This document shows, one piece after another, positions 7,848 through 14,655 of a stretch of 64,000 bases of DNA; position 1 is the first letter of the stretch, and the number at the start of each line of letters is the position of its first letter. Both the position numbers and the translations under genes were made by a program. The stretch spans positions 12,333 to 76,332 of the forward strand of contig JBDTSP010000021.1 of the NCBI GenBank assembly GCA_039931065.1. Direction: 5' to 3'. Origin of the DNA: CADEED01 sp039931065. GTDB lineage: Bacteria > Pseudomonadota > Gammaproteobacteria > Steroidobacterales > Steroidobacteraceae. The notes beneath the pieces are model-generated. The model had not been told where the DNA came from and ran no database searches. It worked only from the letters and a program-made list of their open reading frames with translations.

Positions 7848-8378
7848 ATGAAACCCATCATCGGCGGCATCGCGACCGCGCTCCTCGCACTCATGGCCTT
7901 CAATAAACGTATCGCCGGTACGGCAGCCTCGGCGCCCGAGTTCACCCATTCAGCCCCTTCGGACTGGATCAACTCCGCGCCCCTCAAGCTCGCGTCGCTG
8001 AAGGGCTCCCCGGTACTGGTCGAGTTCTGGACCTTCGACTGCTACAACTGCCGCAACACGCTGCCCTGGCTCAAGGCGATTCACGAGGAGTACGGCCCGC
8101 GCGGATTGAAGGTGATCAGCGTGCACACGCCGGAGCTGGCGCAGGAGCGGGTCCCGCAGAACGTGCGGGCGGCGGTCAAGGAGCTGGGCATCACCTATCC
8201 GGTGATGATCGATGGCGACTACTCCTATTGGCGCGCCATGAACAACCGCTATTGGCCGGCGTTCTTCCTCATCGACGCCGACGGGAAGATAGTTCTGAGC
8301 GCATTCGGCGAGCTGCACCGGGGCACCCGGCGAGGCGATCAGGTGGAAGCGGCGATCCGCGAACGAGTCACGCGCTGA
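7848..8378 (+). CDS. Thioredoxin-like (TlpA/ResA-type) exported protein
   Basis: 176 aa. An N-terminal hydrophobic segment (residues 4-18) suggests export or membrane anchoring, so it should act in the periplasm. The redoxin core contains VLVEFWTFDCYNCRNTLPW, with the redox-active C-x2-C at about residues 65-68, and the cis-Pro loop region RYWPAFFLIDADGKI. The spacing and the WTFDCYNC motif resemble the C-terminal thioredoxin domains of DipZ/TlpA proteins, which exchange electrons with partner thiols. It stands alone between the TA locus and a second TA remnant. Substrate unknown. A run of T residues shortly after the stop may help termination. Confidence 0.85.
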   Translation: MKPIIGGIATALLALMAFNKRIAGTAASAPEFTHSAPSDWINSAPLKLASLKGSPVLVEFWTFDCYNCRNTLPWLKAIHEEYGPRGLKVISVHTPELAQERVPQNVRAAVKELGITYPVMIDGDYSYWRAMNNRYWPAFFLIDADGKIVLSAFGELHRGTRRGDQVEAAIRERVTR

Positions 8379-8463
8379 GCTGACTTTTTTTCTGAACGCT
8401 GCCGTCCCTTCAACGTGATGGCAAGTAGGCGCGGAATGCCTGGCAGTGAGATTTGGAGAGCGT

Positions 8464-8477
8464 GAATGTCGACATTC
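8464..8477. promoter_or_regulatory. Palindrome upstream of antitoxin gene
   Basis: GAATGTCGACATTC is a perfect 14-bp palindrome 45 nt before the antitoxin start at 8522. Autoregulated TA operons usually carry such an operator; the assignment is by position only. Confidence 0.35.
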
Positions 8478-8521
8478 CCGCAAAAAATCCATCATTGACG
8501 ACGCTTTGACCCGGCCCTAAG

Positions 8522-8731
8522 GTGCGGCCAATGCGCAAGATCGAAGTCATCGAACAACAGATTCGCGAGCTTTCATCGGCGGAATTCGCCGAGCTTCGCG
8601 AGTGGGTTCTTGCTCAAGACTGGGCGGCTTGGGATTCGAAGCTCGAGCGCGATGCGAACGCCGGCAAGCTTGCCAACCTCGTGTCGGAATCCAAAGAAGA
8701 CTACAACAGCGGGAAGTCTCGCAAGATTTGA
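8522..8731 (+). CDS. Small antitoxin-like protein
   Basis: 69 aa, beginning with two close Met codons. IEVIEQQIRELSSAEFAELREWVLAQDWAAWD is the conserved N-terminal helix-pair of small antitoxins that precede HigB/ParE-like toxins, and the tail from about residue 45 (NLVSESKEDYNSGKSRKI) is the typical flexible toxin-wrapping end. The TGA stop overlaps a TTG start of the next frame, which is a truncated toxin. The antitoxin itself looks intact, so it may survive as an orphan or as a repressor. Confidence 0.65.
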   Translation: MRPMRKIEVIEQQIRELSSAEFAELREWVLAQDWAAWDSKLERDANAGKLANLVSESKEDYNSGKSRKI

Positions 8732-8883
8732 AGCACTGGGCCTCGCCGAGGTTCTGGGCTCTGTATCAGGCCTTGCCGTCGGAAGTTCGCGGTCGCTATC
8801 GAGCGATCGGGCACGATGTTCCCGAAGGCGTGCATTGGTTCTGGATCGGTACCCATGCGGACTACGACAAGCTTGTTGGCTGA
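8728..8883 (+). pseudogene. Toxin gene with internal deletion
   Basis: Read from the TTG overlapping the antitoxin stop, the frame gives 51 codons: KHWASPRFWALYQALPSEVR at the N-terminus joins directly to RYRAIGHDVPEGVHWFWIG and ends in THADYDKLVG. Both ends match a family of about 85-90 aa toxins (FW..Y..LP..V at the start, WFWIG.H..YD.L at the end). About 35 central residues, including the middle strands, are missing, without a frameshift. The toxin is very probably inactive. Alternative frames in this stretch do not resemble any family. Confidence 0.65.
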
Positions 8884-8966
8884 CATCCCGCCTCACATCC
8901 GCGCGCAATCGCGCAACTGTGGCTCCCTCGTTTTCGCGGGCCGTGCGTTCTGATCTCGGCTGCATA

Positions 8967-8992
8967 GGGGACGTTCCAGCCGGAACGTCCCC
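8967..8992. repeat. Dispersed palindrome, copy 1
   Basis: Two perfect 11-nt arms, GGGGACGTTCC and GGAACGTCCCC, around AGCC. This is the longest member of the CGTTCC-N4-GGAACG family in the window and lies between genes, downstream of the toxin remnant. Confidence 0.65.
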
Positions 8993-9029
8993 GGCATCCC
9001 ATGATGAGACCTCAAAACACCATTGATCT

Positions 9030-9914
9030 CTAAAGCCTCCTCACCCGCGTATTCTCGAGCCGCTTCAATCTAGTCGGGATTCCGTCAGGGCCCAGCGTGT
9101 GCATCTGCCCGATGCCGATGAAGTGGCTTCCGCCATTCGTCAGCAAACGATCGATCGTCTGCGTCCACCACGCATTCCTGTCCACCTGCATGTACTGATA
9201 AAGATCCGGTGTCCGAGTCCGCATCCGCGCAACCGCCTTTTCGCCGGCCGAGGTGTCGCCTTCGATCCACCCGAACTCTCCCTGACTTTCCCCGGCCGAC
9301 TGGTCGTCCAGGAAATCCAGCAGGAACCGGATGTACTGACTCTGCGCGGCGTCCGACATCGCCGCCATGTACCTGGAAAACTCGAGCCGGTCCATCATCT
9401 CGTAGCGAATCTCCTTTCCGGCATCGGCCGCCATCTTCGCGAGTGTTTCATCGGGGTACTGCGGCTGGTACGCGACGCTGTGCTGCGACCAGTACGCGCC
9501 GTTGATCACATAGAATGCGCTCCACGGTCGCTGCGACTCGATCTGCTCCTTCTTGATCCCTAACTTTTCGCAATAGGCGAGGGCTCGTTCGCGCAGCTCG
9601 GGATCCAACGCCTCGAAAAAGGTGCGGCCGCCGCTGTCATGCGTCAGCCGCTCGCGCTTCGCAGCGGCCTCCGGGTCGGGCCCCCACGCATTGTTCACTT
9701 CGAGCCAAAGATCGGACGCCGACTCGAAGGCGCGGCGGATGTCCGATGTCACCCACGAGGCATCCTTGGCTTCGCCGAATCCGAGGATGAAAACCTTGCC
9801 GCGGCCGCGAGAGGCGACATAGAGCGGCGGGCCTTTCTGCAGTTTGGCGGCGCCTTCAGCCTGGCGGGCGATTGGCAGTGAGAGCAGGGCGAGTGCGAAA
9901 TCACGTCGCAACAC
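9030..9914 (-). CDS. TraB/GumN family protein
   Basis: 294 aa TraB/GumN-type protein, a family related to Tiki/PrgY putative metalloproteases. The N-terminus RRDFALALLSLPIARQAEG looks like an export signal. The C-terminal family signature is GGSHFIGIGQMHTLGPDG, with the conserved G..H..G..GL position; two acidic helices (DLWLEVNNAWG near residue 68) carry the upstream conserved Glu. GTG start at 9914 is preceded by GAGGAGG. A second family member is at 32697. It stands alone. Biochemical role in bacteria is not established. Confidence 0.8.
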   Translation of the reverse strand: MLRRDFALALLSLPIARQAEGAAKLQKGPPLYVASRGRGKVFILGFGEAKDASWVTSDIRRAFESASDLWLEVNNAWGPDPEAAAKRERLTHDSGGRTFFEALDPELRERALAYCEKLGIKKEQIESQRPWSAFYVINGAYWSQHSVAYQPQYPDETLAKMAADAGKEIRYEMMDRLEFSRYMAAMSDAAQSQYIRFLLDFLDDQSAGESQGEFGWIEGDTSAGEKAVARMRTRTPDLYQYMQVDRNAWWTQTIDRLLTNGGSHFIGIGQMHTLGPDGIPTRLKRLENTRVRRL

Positions 9915-9942
9915 AAGGCCTCCTCGGCGTTGGCGGTTGGCT

Positions 9943-10130
9943 TCATTCGACGCCCGAGAGCCCGGAAAGGTTATGTGCCGCTATTTCTCTTTCATCCAAC
10001 TCCCGATGCCGGTCAATGAATCGCCAGAAAAGCCCATCCACGATCTCGCACCAATCCGTCTCGCCCGCGTGCGGCTTCCCGAAATCACCCATCTTGAGCA
10101 GATAGTTGCTCCCGCATAGATAGTCCGAAA
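9943..10130 (-). pseudogene. Remnant of cryptochrome/photolyase-related gene
   Basis: One minus-strand frame reads DYLCGSNYLLKMGDF, then DWCEIVDGLFWRFIDRHRE and ends in a TGA at 9943-9945. This matches the C-terminal flavin-domain signature of cryptochrome/photolyase-related proteins (GSNY..KMS.., W..IWD.LYWRFI..HR). Nothing of the rest of that protein, which is about 500 aa, is present, and the final helix is replaced by unrelated residues. It lies exactly between the lectin stop and the GumN start. Confidence 0.6.
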
Positions 10131-10133
10131 GCT

Positions 10134-11318
10134 CTAGGGACCACTTCCTCGGTCATACCACTGCCAACTCGTCCCATTCCAGAAGTTCGCATACATATGA
10201 CCTTGCGACCCCGTCGCAAACACCCAAACGTGTTGCGACCCGCCGCGCCCATCCTGGTATGTGATCGCCATCGGATACCCGACACTCCCGCTCGGCAAGC
10301 TTGAGGGGAGACCGAGGTCTTCCCAAGGGGACCAGTCGTCTTCAACCCATCGTCTCAAGTACAAGCGGTTGTTGTTCTCGACGAACAGATTCATGTGCGG
10401 AGTTCCGCTGCCATCCTGGTATGCGATGGCGCTCATATACCCTTGCTGGGCCCCGGCGAGAGGCTCGGGAAATCCCACTGTGTGCCAATAGTTCTGCCAG
10501 TTTTCCCACCACCAGTGGAGAGTGCCGTCTTTCGAAAAGAGGTGCACGCGCCGCTCGCCCGACGTCAGGGTGAAGGTTGCCACCGAGGCGTTGTCTTCGA
10601 CATCGCCATAGCCACGCTGACTATCCACCTTCCACTGCGCGGCTACCCAGCTGTACTTCAGCAGATCGTGGGTAGGCCCTGCCTTGCAATACACATCCAT
10701 GCGCCGGCGCCCGTCATTGCCGATGTAGTTGATCACTTGCGTGAATGAATATCGGAACGGCTGGTCTTCAACTGCCGGCATGTCGGCCCAGTTCCAGGAG
10801 TTGCCGTTCCAGAAATGCCTGACCAGCCGATACGGAATCGGTCCGGAAGGGTTGCTGCGGATGCCGTAAACCTCGATGCGCCGCACGCCGTTGTCATCGG
10901 GAAACGTTGTCGCGGACAAACTCCCGGCGTGGATGAACGGCCCGCCCTGCTGCGACCACTGCCAGTTGTATCCCGCGCCCTTGTGGAATCTCACCACGAG
11001 CTGTCCGTTGTTATCGATCGCGAACACATAGATGCGGCGTTTGCCGAGATCGTCGATATAAGTTACGGCCCTCGGATTGCTGATCGACGTAGCGCCCGGC
11101 GGCAGCCCGTGATCCATCCATGTCCAGCTAGTGCCGTTGAAATGGTTCGACACCAGGCCATTGTTGTCGCCTTTCACGAAGGCGTAGATCTGGCGGCCTG
11201 TGCCCGTTTCGACGAATGAAATGGCGAACGGCCGGCCTTTGACCGCCTGCGCGGGCGGGGCGGCAAAGAGGGCGATCAGGGCGACGAACAAGGCAGTCGC
11301 AAGCGTCGTGTGTTTCAT
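10134..11318 (-). CDS. Secreted fucolectin/PLL-like beta-propeller protein
   Basis: 394 aa. A classical signal peptide (MKHTTLATALFVALIALFAA) ends at AQA. The mature part is built of about 50-residue repeats with the pattern GRQIYAFVKGDNNGLV, RRIYVFAIDNNGQLVVR, RRIEVYGI, RRMDVYCKAG, RRVHLFSKDGTLHWWW, PHMNLFVENNNRLYL and HVWVFATGSQGHMYANFWNG, that is V.VF....G.L....WNG..W.W.D. This is the pattern of PLL/fungal fucose-lectin seven-bladed propellers, so a sugar-binding secreted role is likely. ATG at 11318 was chosen over the upstream in-frame start because AGGAGG lies 8 nt before it and the signal peptide begins there. It shares its leader with the starts at 26838 and 30587. No partner gene. 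Confidence 0.7.
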   Translation of the reverse strand: MKHTTLATALFVALIALFAAPPAQAVKGRPFAISFVETGTGRQIYAFVKGDNNGLVSNHFNGTSWTWMDHGLPPGATSISNPRAVTYIDDLGKRRIYVFAIDNNGQLVVRFHKGAGYNWQWSQQGGPFIHAGSLSATTFPDDNGVRRIEVYGIRSNPSGPIPYRLVRHFWNGNSWNWADMPAVEDQPFRYSFTQVINYIGNDGRRRMDVYCKAGPTHDLLKYSWVAAQWKVDSQRGYGDVEDNASVATFTLTSGERRVHLFSKDGTLHWWWENWQNYWHTVGFPEPLAGAQQGYMSAIAYQDGSGTPHMNLFVENNNRLYLRRWVEDDWSPWEDLGLPSSLPSGSVGYPMAITYQDGRGGSQHVWVFATGSQGHMYANFWNGTSWQWYDRGSGP

Positions 11319-11368
11319 GTCAGGAGCCTCCTGTCTATCAAGACGGATTTCCCGGGCGCGGCGGCTCA
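11319..11368 (-). promoter_or_regulatory. Shared leader with SD palindrome, copy 1
   Basis: In the direction of transcription: TGAGCCGC, a variable GC-rich part, CCGTCTTGATAG, then ACAGGAGGCTCCTGAC directly before ATG. The Shine-Dalgarno AGGAGG lies in one arm and loop of an imperfect hairpin (CAGGA/TCCTG). The same arrangement occurs at 26839-26889 and 30588-30637. Confidence 0.6.
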
Positions 11369-11411
11369 TGCACTCTCTGTCACAACGGCACGATTCCCGT
11401 CCGGCTACGGC

Positions 11412-12203
11412 CTAGTCGCCACCAGACCCATCTTCGAAACGCAGATGCCTGACGCTCTTTCCGTGCCGCCGGATCAGCCGCAGCGCTTCGATCCCGATTT
11501 CAATATGCCTCTGCACGAACTCGTCCGTAACCTTCCGGTCCGAAGCCTCGGTCTTCACACCCTCCGGCACCATGGGCTGATCACTGACGAGCATCAGCGC
11601 TCCGGTCGGAATGCGATTTGCGAAGCCCGCCGCGAAGATCGTCGCGGTTTCCATGTCGATCGCCATGGCGCGAGTGCGGCGTAGATAGTCCTTGAATTCG
11701 CCGTCGTGCTCCCAGACACGCCGATTGGTCGTGTAGATCGTGCCCGTCCAGTAGTCGAGCCCCAGATCGCGGATCACGGTCGACACGGCTCGCTGCAGGC
11801 TGAACGCGGGTAGCGCCGGCACTTCGGGGAGCAGGTAGTCGTTGCTGGTCCCGTCACCCCGGATGGCTGCGATCGGCAATACCAGGTCGCCGATGCCCAC
11901 TTTCTTCTTGAGCCCGCCGCACTTGCCGAGCAACAAGACGGCTTTCGGCATCCGCGCGGACAGCAAGTCCATCACAGTGGCGGCGTTGGCGCTGCCCATT
12001 CCGAAATTGACGACCGAGATCCCGTCAGACGTCGCGTTCGGCATGGGGCGGCCGCGGCCCATGATCTCGGCGCCTGTGCGCTCCGCGAAGATCTCGAGGT
12101 AGTTGCCGAAGTTCGTCAGCAGGAAGTATTCGCCGAAACTCTCGATGGGCGTGCCCGTGTATCGAGGCAGCCAGTTGTCTACGATTTCTTTCTTTGTCTT
12201 CAC
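11412..12203 (-). CDS. amn: AMP nucleosidase, short form
   Basis: 263 aa. Hydrolyses AMP to adenine and ribose 5-phosphate in purine salvage. Nearly the whole sequence follows the short proteobacterial form: KTKKEIVDNWLPRYTGTP at the start, VNFGMGSANAATVMDLLSA, LLLGKCGGLKKKVGIGDLVLP, RGDGTSNDYLLPEVPALP, YTTNRRVWEHD, the catalytic/ribose-binding AIDMETATIFAAGF, and LVSDQPMVPEGVKTE. The GTG at 12203 is taken as the start because AAGGTGG lies just upstream and the family begins at this point; the open frame extends to 12302 without matching the family. Cytosolic, single-gene unit. Confidence 0.93.
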   Translation of the reverse strand: MKTKKEIVDNWLPRYTGTPIESFGEYFLLTNFGNYLEIFAERTGAEIMGRGRPMPNATSDGISVVNFGMGSANAATVMDLLSARMPKAVLLLGKCGGLKKKVGIGDLVLPIAAIRGDGTSNDYLLPEVPALPAFSLQRAVSTVIRDLGLDYWTGTIYTTNRRVWEHDGEFKDYLRRTRAMAIDMETATIFAAGFANRIPTGALMLVSDQPMVPEGVKTEASDRKVTDEFVQRHIEIGIEALRLIRRHGKSVRHLRFEDGSGGD

Positions 12204-12467
12204 GTCGAGCCACCTTGAATTTGTCAGGCGATGCAAGAATGCCATTGAACCTGCTCGCGGGCGCGGCGAAAGGCCATTGGGTATCTTGAGCGTGAAAATC
12301 AAGCTCGCGGATCCTACTTTCCCATCGTCACCGTATTGCTGCTACGCGCTCGCGGTCGACACCGCCTTCAAAGATGACAACGGCAAGCCCGGCTTCGACA
12401 TGGCGAACCGCAAGTGGCCGCACGGCTGGACGGGCACCGGCAAGCCGCACGGCGTGGTGTTTTCGCG

Positions 12468-13760
12468 CTAGCGCTCCCCAGACGTTCCATATGGAACGTC
12501 TTTCCCGTGCCGCGCTCGCTGCAGAAGGATCTCGACCGCAAGTCCCGCGTCCATCTTCTCGCCGCGCCACGTGGTCTTGAACGATCCAGCGGGAATGCTC
12601 GCGGCATCGCCGCTAGGCTGCTTGCAGCCCGGGGCCACGCTATCCACCGAGCGACCGCTCGGCTTCACGAAACGCAGCGCGCCGTCGTCGAGCATCTCGA
12701 TTCGAATGCCACCCTCATGCACAGCGCGATGATGGAACCGGCACAGCAACGCGAGATTGCTCGGCTTGGTCTCGCCGCCATTCGCCCAGTGTTCCACGTG
12801 ATGAGCGTCGAGCCAGCGCGTGTTCGCGCAGCCTGGAAAGCGGCAACCCTTGTCGCGCGCGTTCAACACACGCCTCAAAGGCGCTGAGATGGTGCGCGTC
12901 TTGCGTCCCACATTGAGCGGCTCGCCATCCTCGTTTTCGATCAGGGTGACCACGCTTGCGTCGCAGCCGAAGCGACGCGCGGTCTCCGCCGCGATCGCGG
13001 GGCCATCCTCGATCCCGCAGCAACCTGCGGTGCGCATGCGCAGCGTTTCTTCGGCAACGTGCACTATGATTTGGTGACGATCGGTGCCGCGCACTTCCAG
13101 CGCGCCGTGCGCGAGAAAACTCTCGGCGACGAGGCCGAGCGCATCCGCGCGCCGCGCGCTGTAACGTGGGCGCGACGGCAACGTTCCCGCTGGAACCTCC
13201 GGCGGCGGGTCCTTCGGCAATTCCTGCACCGCGAGATCGAGAGCCTTCATCACCTTCGCACCAGACTCGGCCGGAAGCCGGCAGGTGAGCACCAGGGATC
13301 CATCGTCGTCATAGCGAAACGTGACGGCGCGGCTTTCCTGCTGCATCGCCTCGCGCGACAGCTCCTCTGCCTCCTGGCAACGACGGTATGCCCGCACGAG
13401 CCGCTCGACGTGCGACGCGGTGCCGTGCTCGGCAATCATCAGCAGCTCGGGCTCGTTCGCGGCATTGGCGATGCGCGTGATCTCGCGCACCTTGGAGTAG
13501 CTGATGTGGCCGCTTTCCATCGCCGCGGAGATCTTGGGCAGCGCCTCGAGGGCGCGAGCGACACGAACCTTCTCGCGGGCGGCGCCCATGGCGATGCCGC
13601 ATTTCCAGTTGAGCCAGTGCGCGCAGCTCTGGCTTGCGGCGTCGGACCAGCCATTGCGCTTGTCGAACTCTGCAATCAAGACGAGCAGGCGATAGTTGGC
13701 GGCGTTGAGATGGCCGGTGAGGGTGCAGATCTCGCCGGCGAGGTCGTCGATGGTTCGCAT
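12468..13760 (-). CDS. DUF222-HNH endonuclease, copy 1
   Basis: 430 aa. The N-terminal two thirds is the DUF222 (13E12-repeat type) region: HWLNWKCGIAMGAAREKVRVARAL, then HISYSKVREITRIA and a C.EAEELSREA helix. The C-terminal HNH nuclease core is CRFPGCANTRWLDAHHVEHWANGG, with N..LLCRFHHRAVHEGG, giving the HH, N and H metal and catalytic residues and the paired Cys knuckle. Such genes are usually scattered as multicopy mobile-like elements. A close paralogue is at 23672-24958, and palindromes of the CGTTCC-N4-GGAACG family lie inside the coding sequence of both, one at the matching position. ATG start with GGAGTGA upstream. Target DNA unknown. Confidence 0.88.
   Translation of the reverse strand: MRTIDDLAGEICTLTGHLNAANYRLLVLIAEFDKRNGWSDAASQSCAHWLNWKCGIAMGAAREKVRVARALEALPKISAAMESGHISYSKVREITRIANAANEPELLMIAEHGTASHVERLVRAYRRCQEAEELSREAMQQESRAVTFRYDDDGSLVLTCRLPAESGAKVMKALDLAVQELPKDPPPEVPAGTLPSRPRYSARRADALGLVAESFLAHGALEVRGTDRHQIIVHVAEETLRMRTAGCCGIEDGPAIAAETARRFGCDASVVTLIENEDGEPLNVGRKTRTISAPLRRVLNARDKGCRFPGCANTRWLDAHHVEHWANGGETKPSNLALLCRFHHRAVHEGGIRIEMLDDGALRFVKPSGRSVDSVAPGCKQPSGDAASIPAGSFKTTWRGEKMDAGLAVEILLQRARHGKDVPYGTSGER
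12481..12500. repeat. Dispersed palindrome, copy 2
   Basis: GACGTTCCATATGGAACGTC is a perfect 20-bp palindrome inside the 3' end of the HNH gene, where it encodes DVPYGTS near the C-terminus. Confidence 0.65.
13180..13200. repeat. Dispersed palindrome, copy 3
   Basis: ACGTTCCCGCTGGAACC, with arms GTTCC and GGAAC around CGCT, in the middle of the HNH gene, encoding EVPAGT. The matching site in the paralogue is copy 5 at 24384. Confidence 0.55.
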
Positions 13761-13881
13761 GGGTCACTCCGTCCGCTCTGGTCGATTAGTTAGTCGATTG
13801 CATGGCCGGATAGTATGAGCGCGCGAACGATGGCGCGCATCACCCGTTTGGACTTTCGTGTGAGCCTATTTGTTTTCCGAA

Positions 13882-14100
13882 CTAACGCTTGCGGCTGATC
13901 AGCCCAACCATGCGATTCGCCTCTTGCCACGACCGTGCTTCCACGAAGAACGGCTTCGAAACCGCAACACGCCGCGGCACCGCCTCCGCAAGCAGATATC
14001 GATCACCCACACGGTTGAAGTCTTGATGCGGGCCCGCGCTCATCGCGAAGAAGGGTTGCCCGAACAACCTGAACTCGACGCATTTGACGGCCCCGGAGCT
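13882..14100 (-). pseudogene. Chimeric stub: VOC fragment joined to small-protein fragment
   Basis: The minus strand encodes VKCVEFRLFGQPFFAMSAGP, almost identical to the middle of the intact VOC protein at 20655-21161, then switches near 14020 to DRYLLAEAVPRRVA and SKPFFVEARSW. The latter matches the C-terminal half of the 61-aa protein at 27996-28181 (DRYLLAAPVNRRVA, SKPFFVEPRSW). The two pieces are in frame, giving a 61-codon ORF, but neither domain is complete. I see it as a recombination product. It is part of the 13.8-14.6 kb stretch that carries stubs only; 13761-13881 shows nothing recognisable. Confidence 0.6.
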
Positions 14101-14105
14101 GAGCG

Positions 14106-14293
14106 ATGCAGAAGTTCGCGATCGTCGACAACGACACGGTCGTCGGCGTGCTGACCGCGGGCACCTTCATGTACTTCAAGTCGCCGAGCCCGCTCGTGCA
14201 TTACCGGGTGATGCCGGCACCGGGAAAGGGTGTCTACCTTCTCATCAAGGGACCGATATCGACAAGGACTACTACGACAAGCTGTACCAATAG
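14106..14293 (+). pseudogene. Frameshifted fragment of an unidentified gene
   Basis: FAIVDNDTVVGVLTAGTFMYF and VHYRVMPAPGKGVYLLIKG in one frame continue as TDIDKDYYDKLYQ-stop after a shift near 14250. The pattern (short strand, G.L..GTF, PGKG.Y) resembles the core of small DUF2846-like lipoproteins, but I cannot name it with confidence. It abuts the VOC fragment on its left. Confidence 0.35.
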
Positions 14294-14337
14294 CGAAGAC
14301 TATTTGAAGAGGGGCGAGAGGTAACCGGTCATCGAAG

Positions 14338-14400
14338 GTACTAACCGCCCGCCATCCGGTCTACTCCACCTCTTATATATGGGAGATGGCCGTGGCCCTA
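14338..14400 (+). pseudogene. Remnant of the rhodanese gene leader
   Basis: ACTAACCGCCCGCC.TCCGGTCTACTC...TATATGGGAGATGGC.GTGGCCCTACGC lines up with 20048-20110, the leader and first codons of the intact rhodanese gene (ACTAACTGCCCGCCG, GGGTCTACTC, GGGAGTTGATCATGG). Similarity ends after about four codons. With the 3' remnant at 3715-4038 this is a second broken piece of that family. Confidence 0.5.
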
Positions 14401-14480
14401 CGCTCGCGCTTCCGGGCGTCCGTGAGGTGCGCAATCTCCGCGAGTCTTGCCTCGAGCTGCTTGTCGCTGGCGTCGTACTT

Positions 14481-14527
14481 GCGCCAAGGCGTCGACTTGC
14501 CGCATGGGAGTGCCGACGCCTTGGCGC
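14481..14527. repeat. Long perfect inverted repeat
   Basis: GCGCCAAGGCGTCG (14481-14494) and CGACGCCTTGGCGC (14514-14527) are perfect 14-bp arms with a 19-nt loop, in the non-coding stretch 130 nt before the 809-aa gene. There is no U-tract, so an attenuator, operator or hairpin RNA is as likely as a terminator. Confidence 0.55.
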
Positions 14528-14655
14528 GACGCGAAGCCCGAAGACGCGATCAGGCACCGCTAACGGCGGGCCTATTTCTTCAAGTCTGTCCAAACCGCGC
14601 GGCTGAGAACGTAATCCTGATTGAGAGGCAAAATCCTGCGGCCGGGGGCTCGATC

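Noticed and set aside
12292..12471. A 59-codon plus-strand frame ending GKPGFDMANRKWPHGWTGTGKPHG and a stop
   Set aside because: It looks like the C-terminus of some protein, but I could not place it in a family and it may be another stub; not supported enough to list as a gene.
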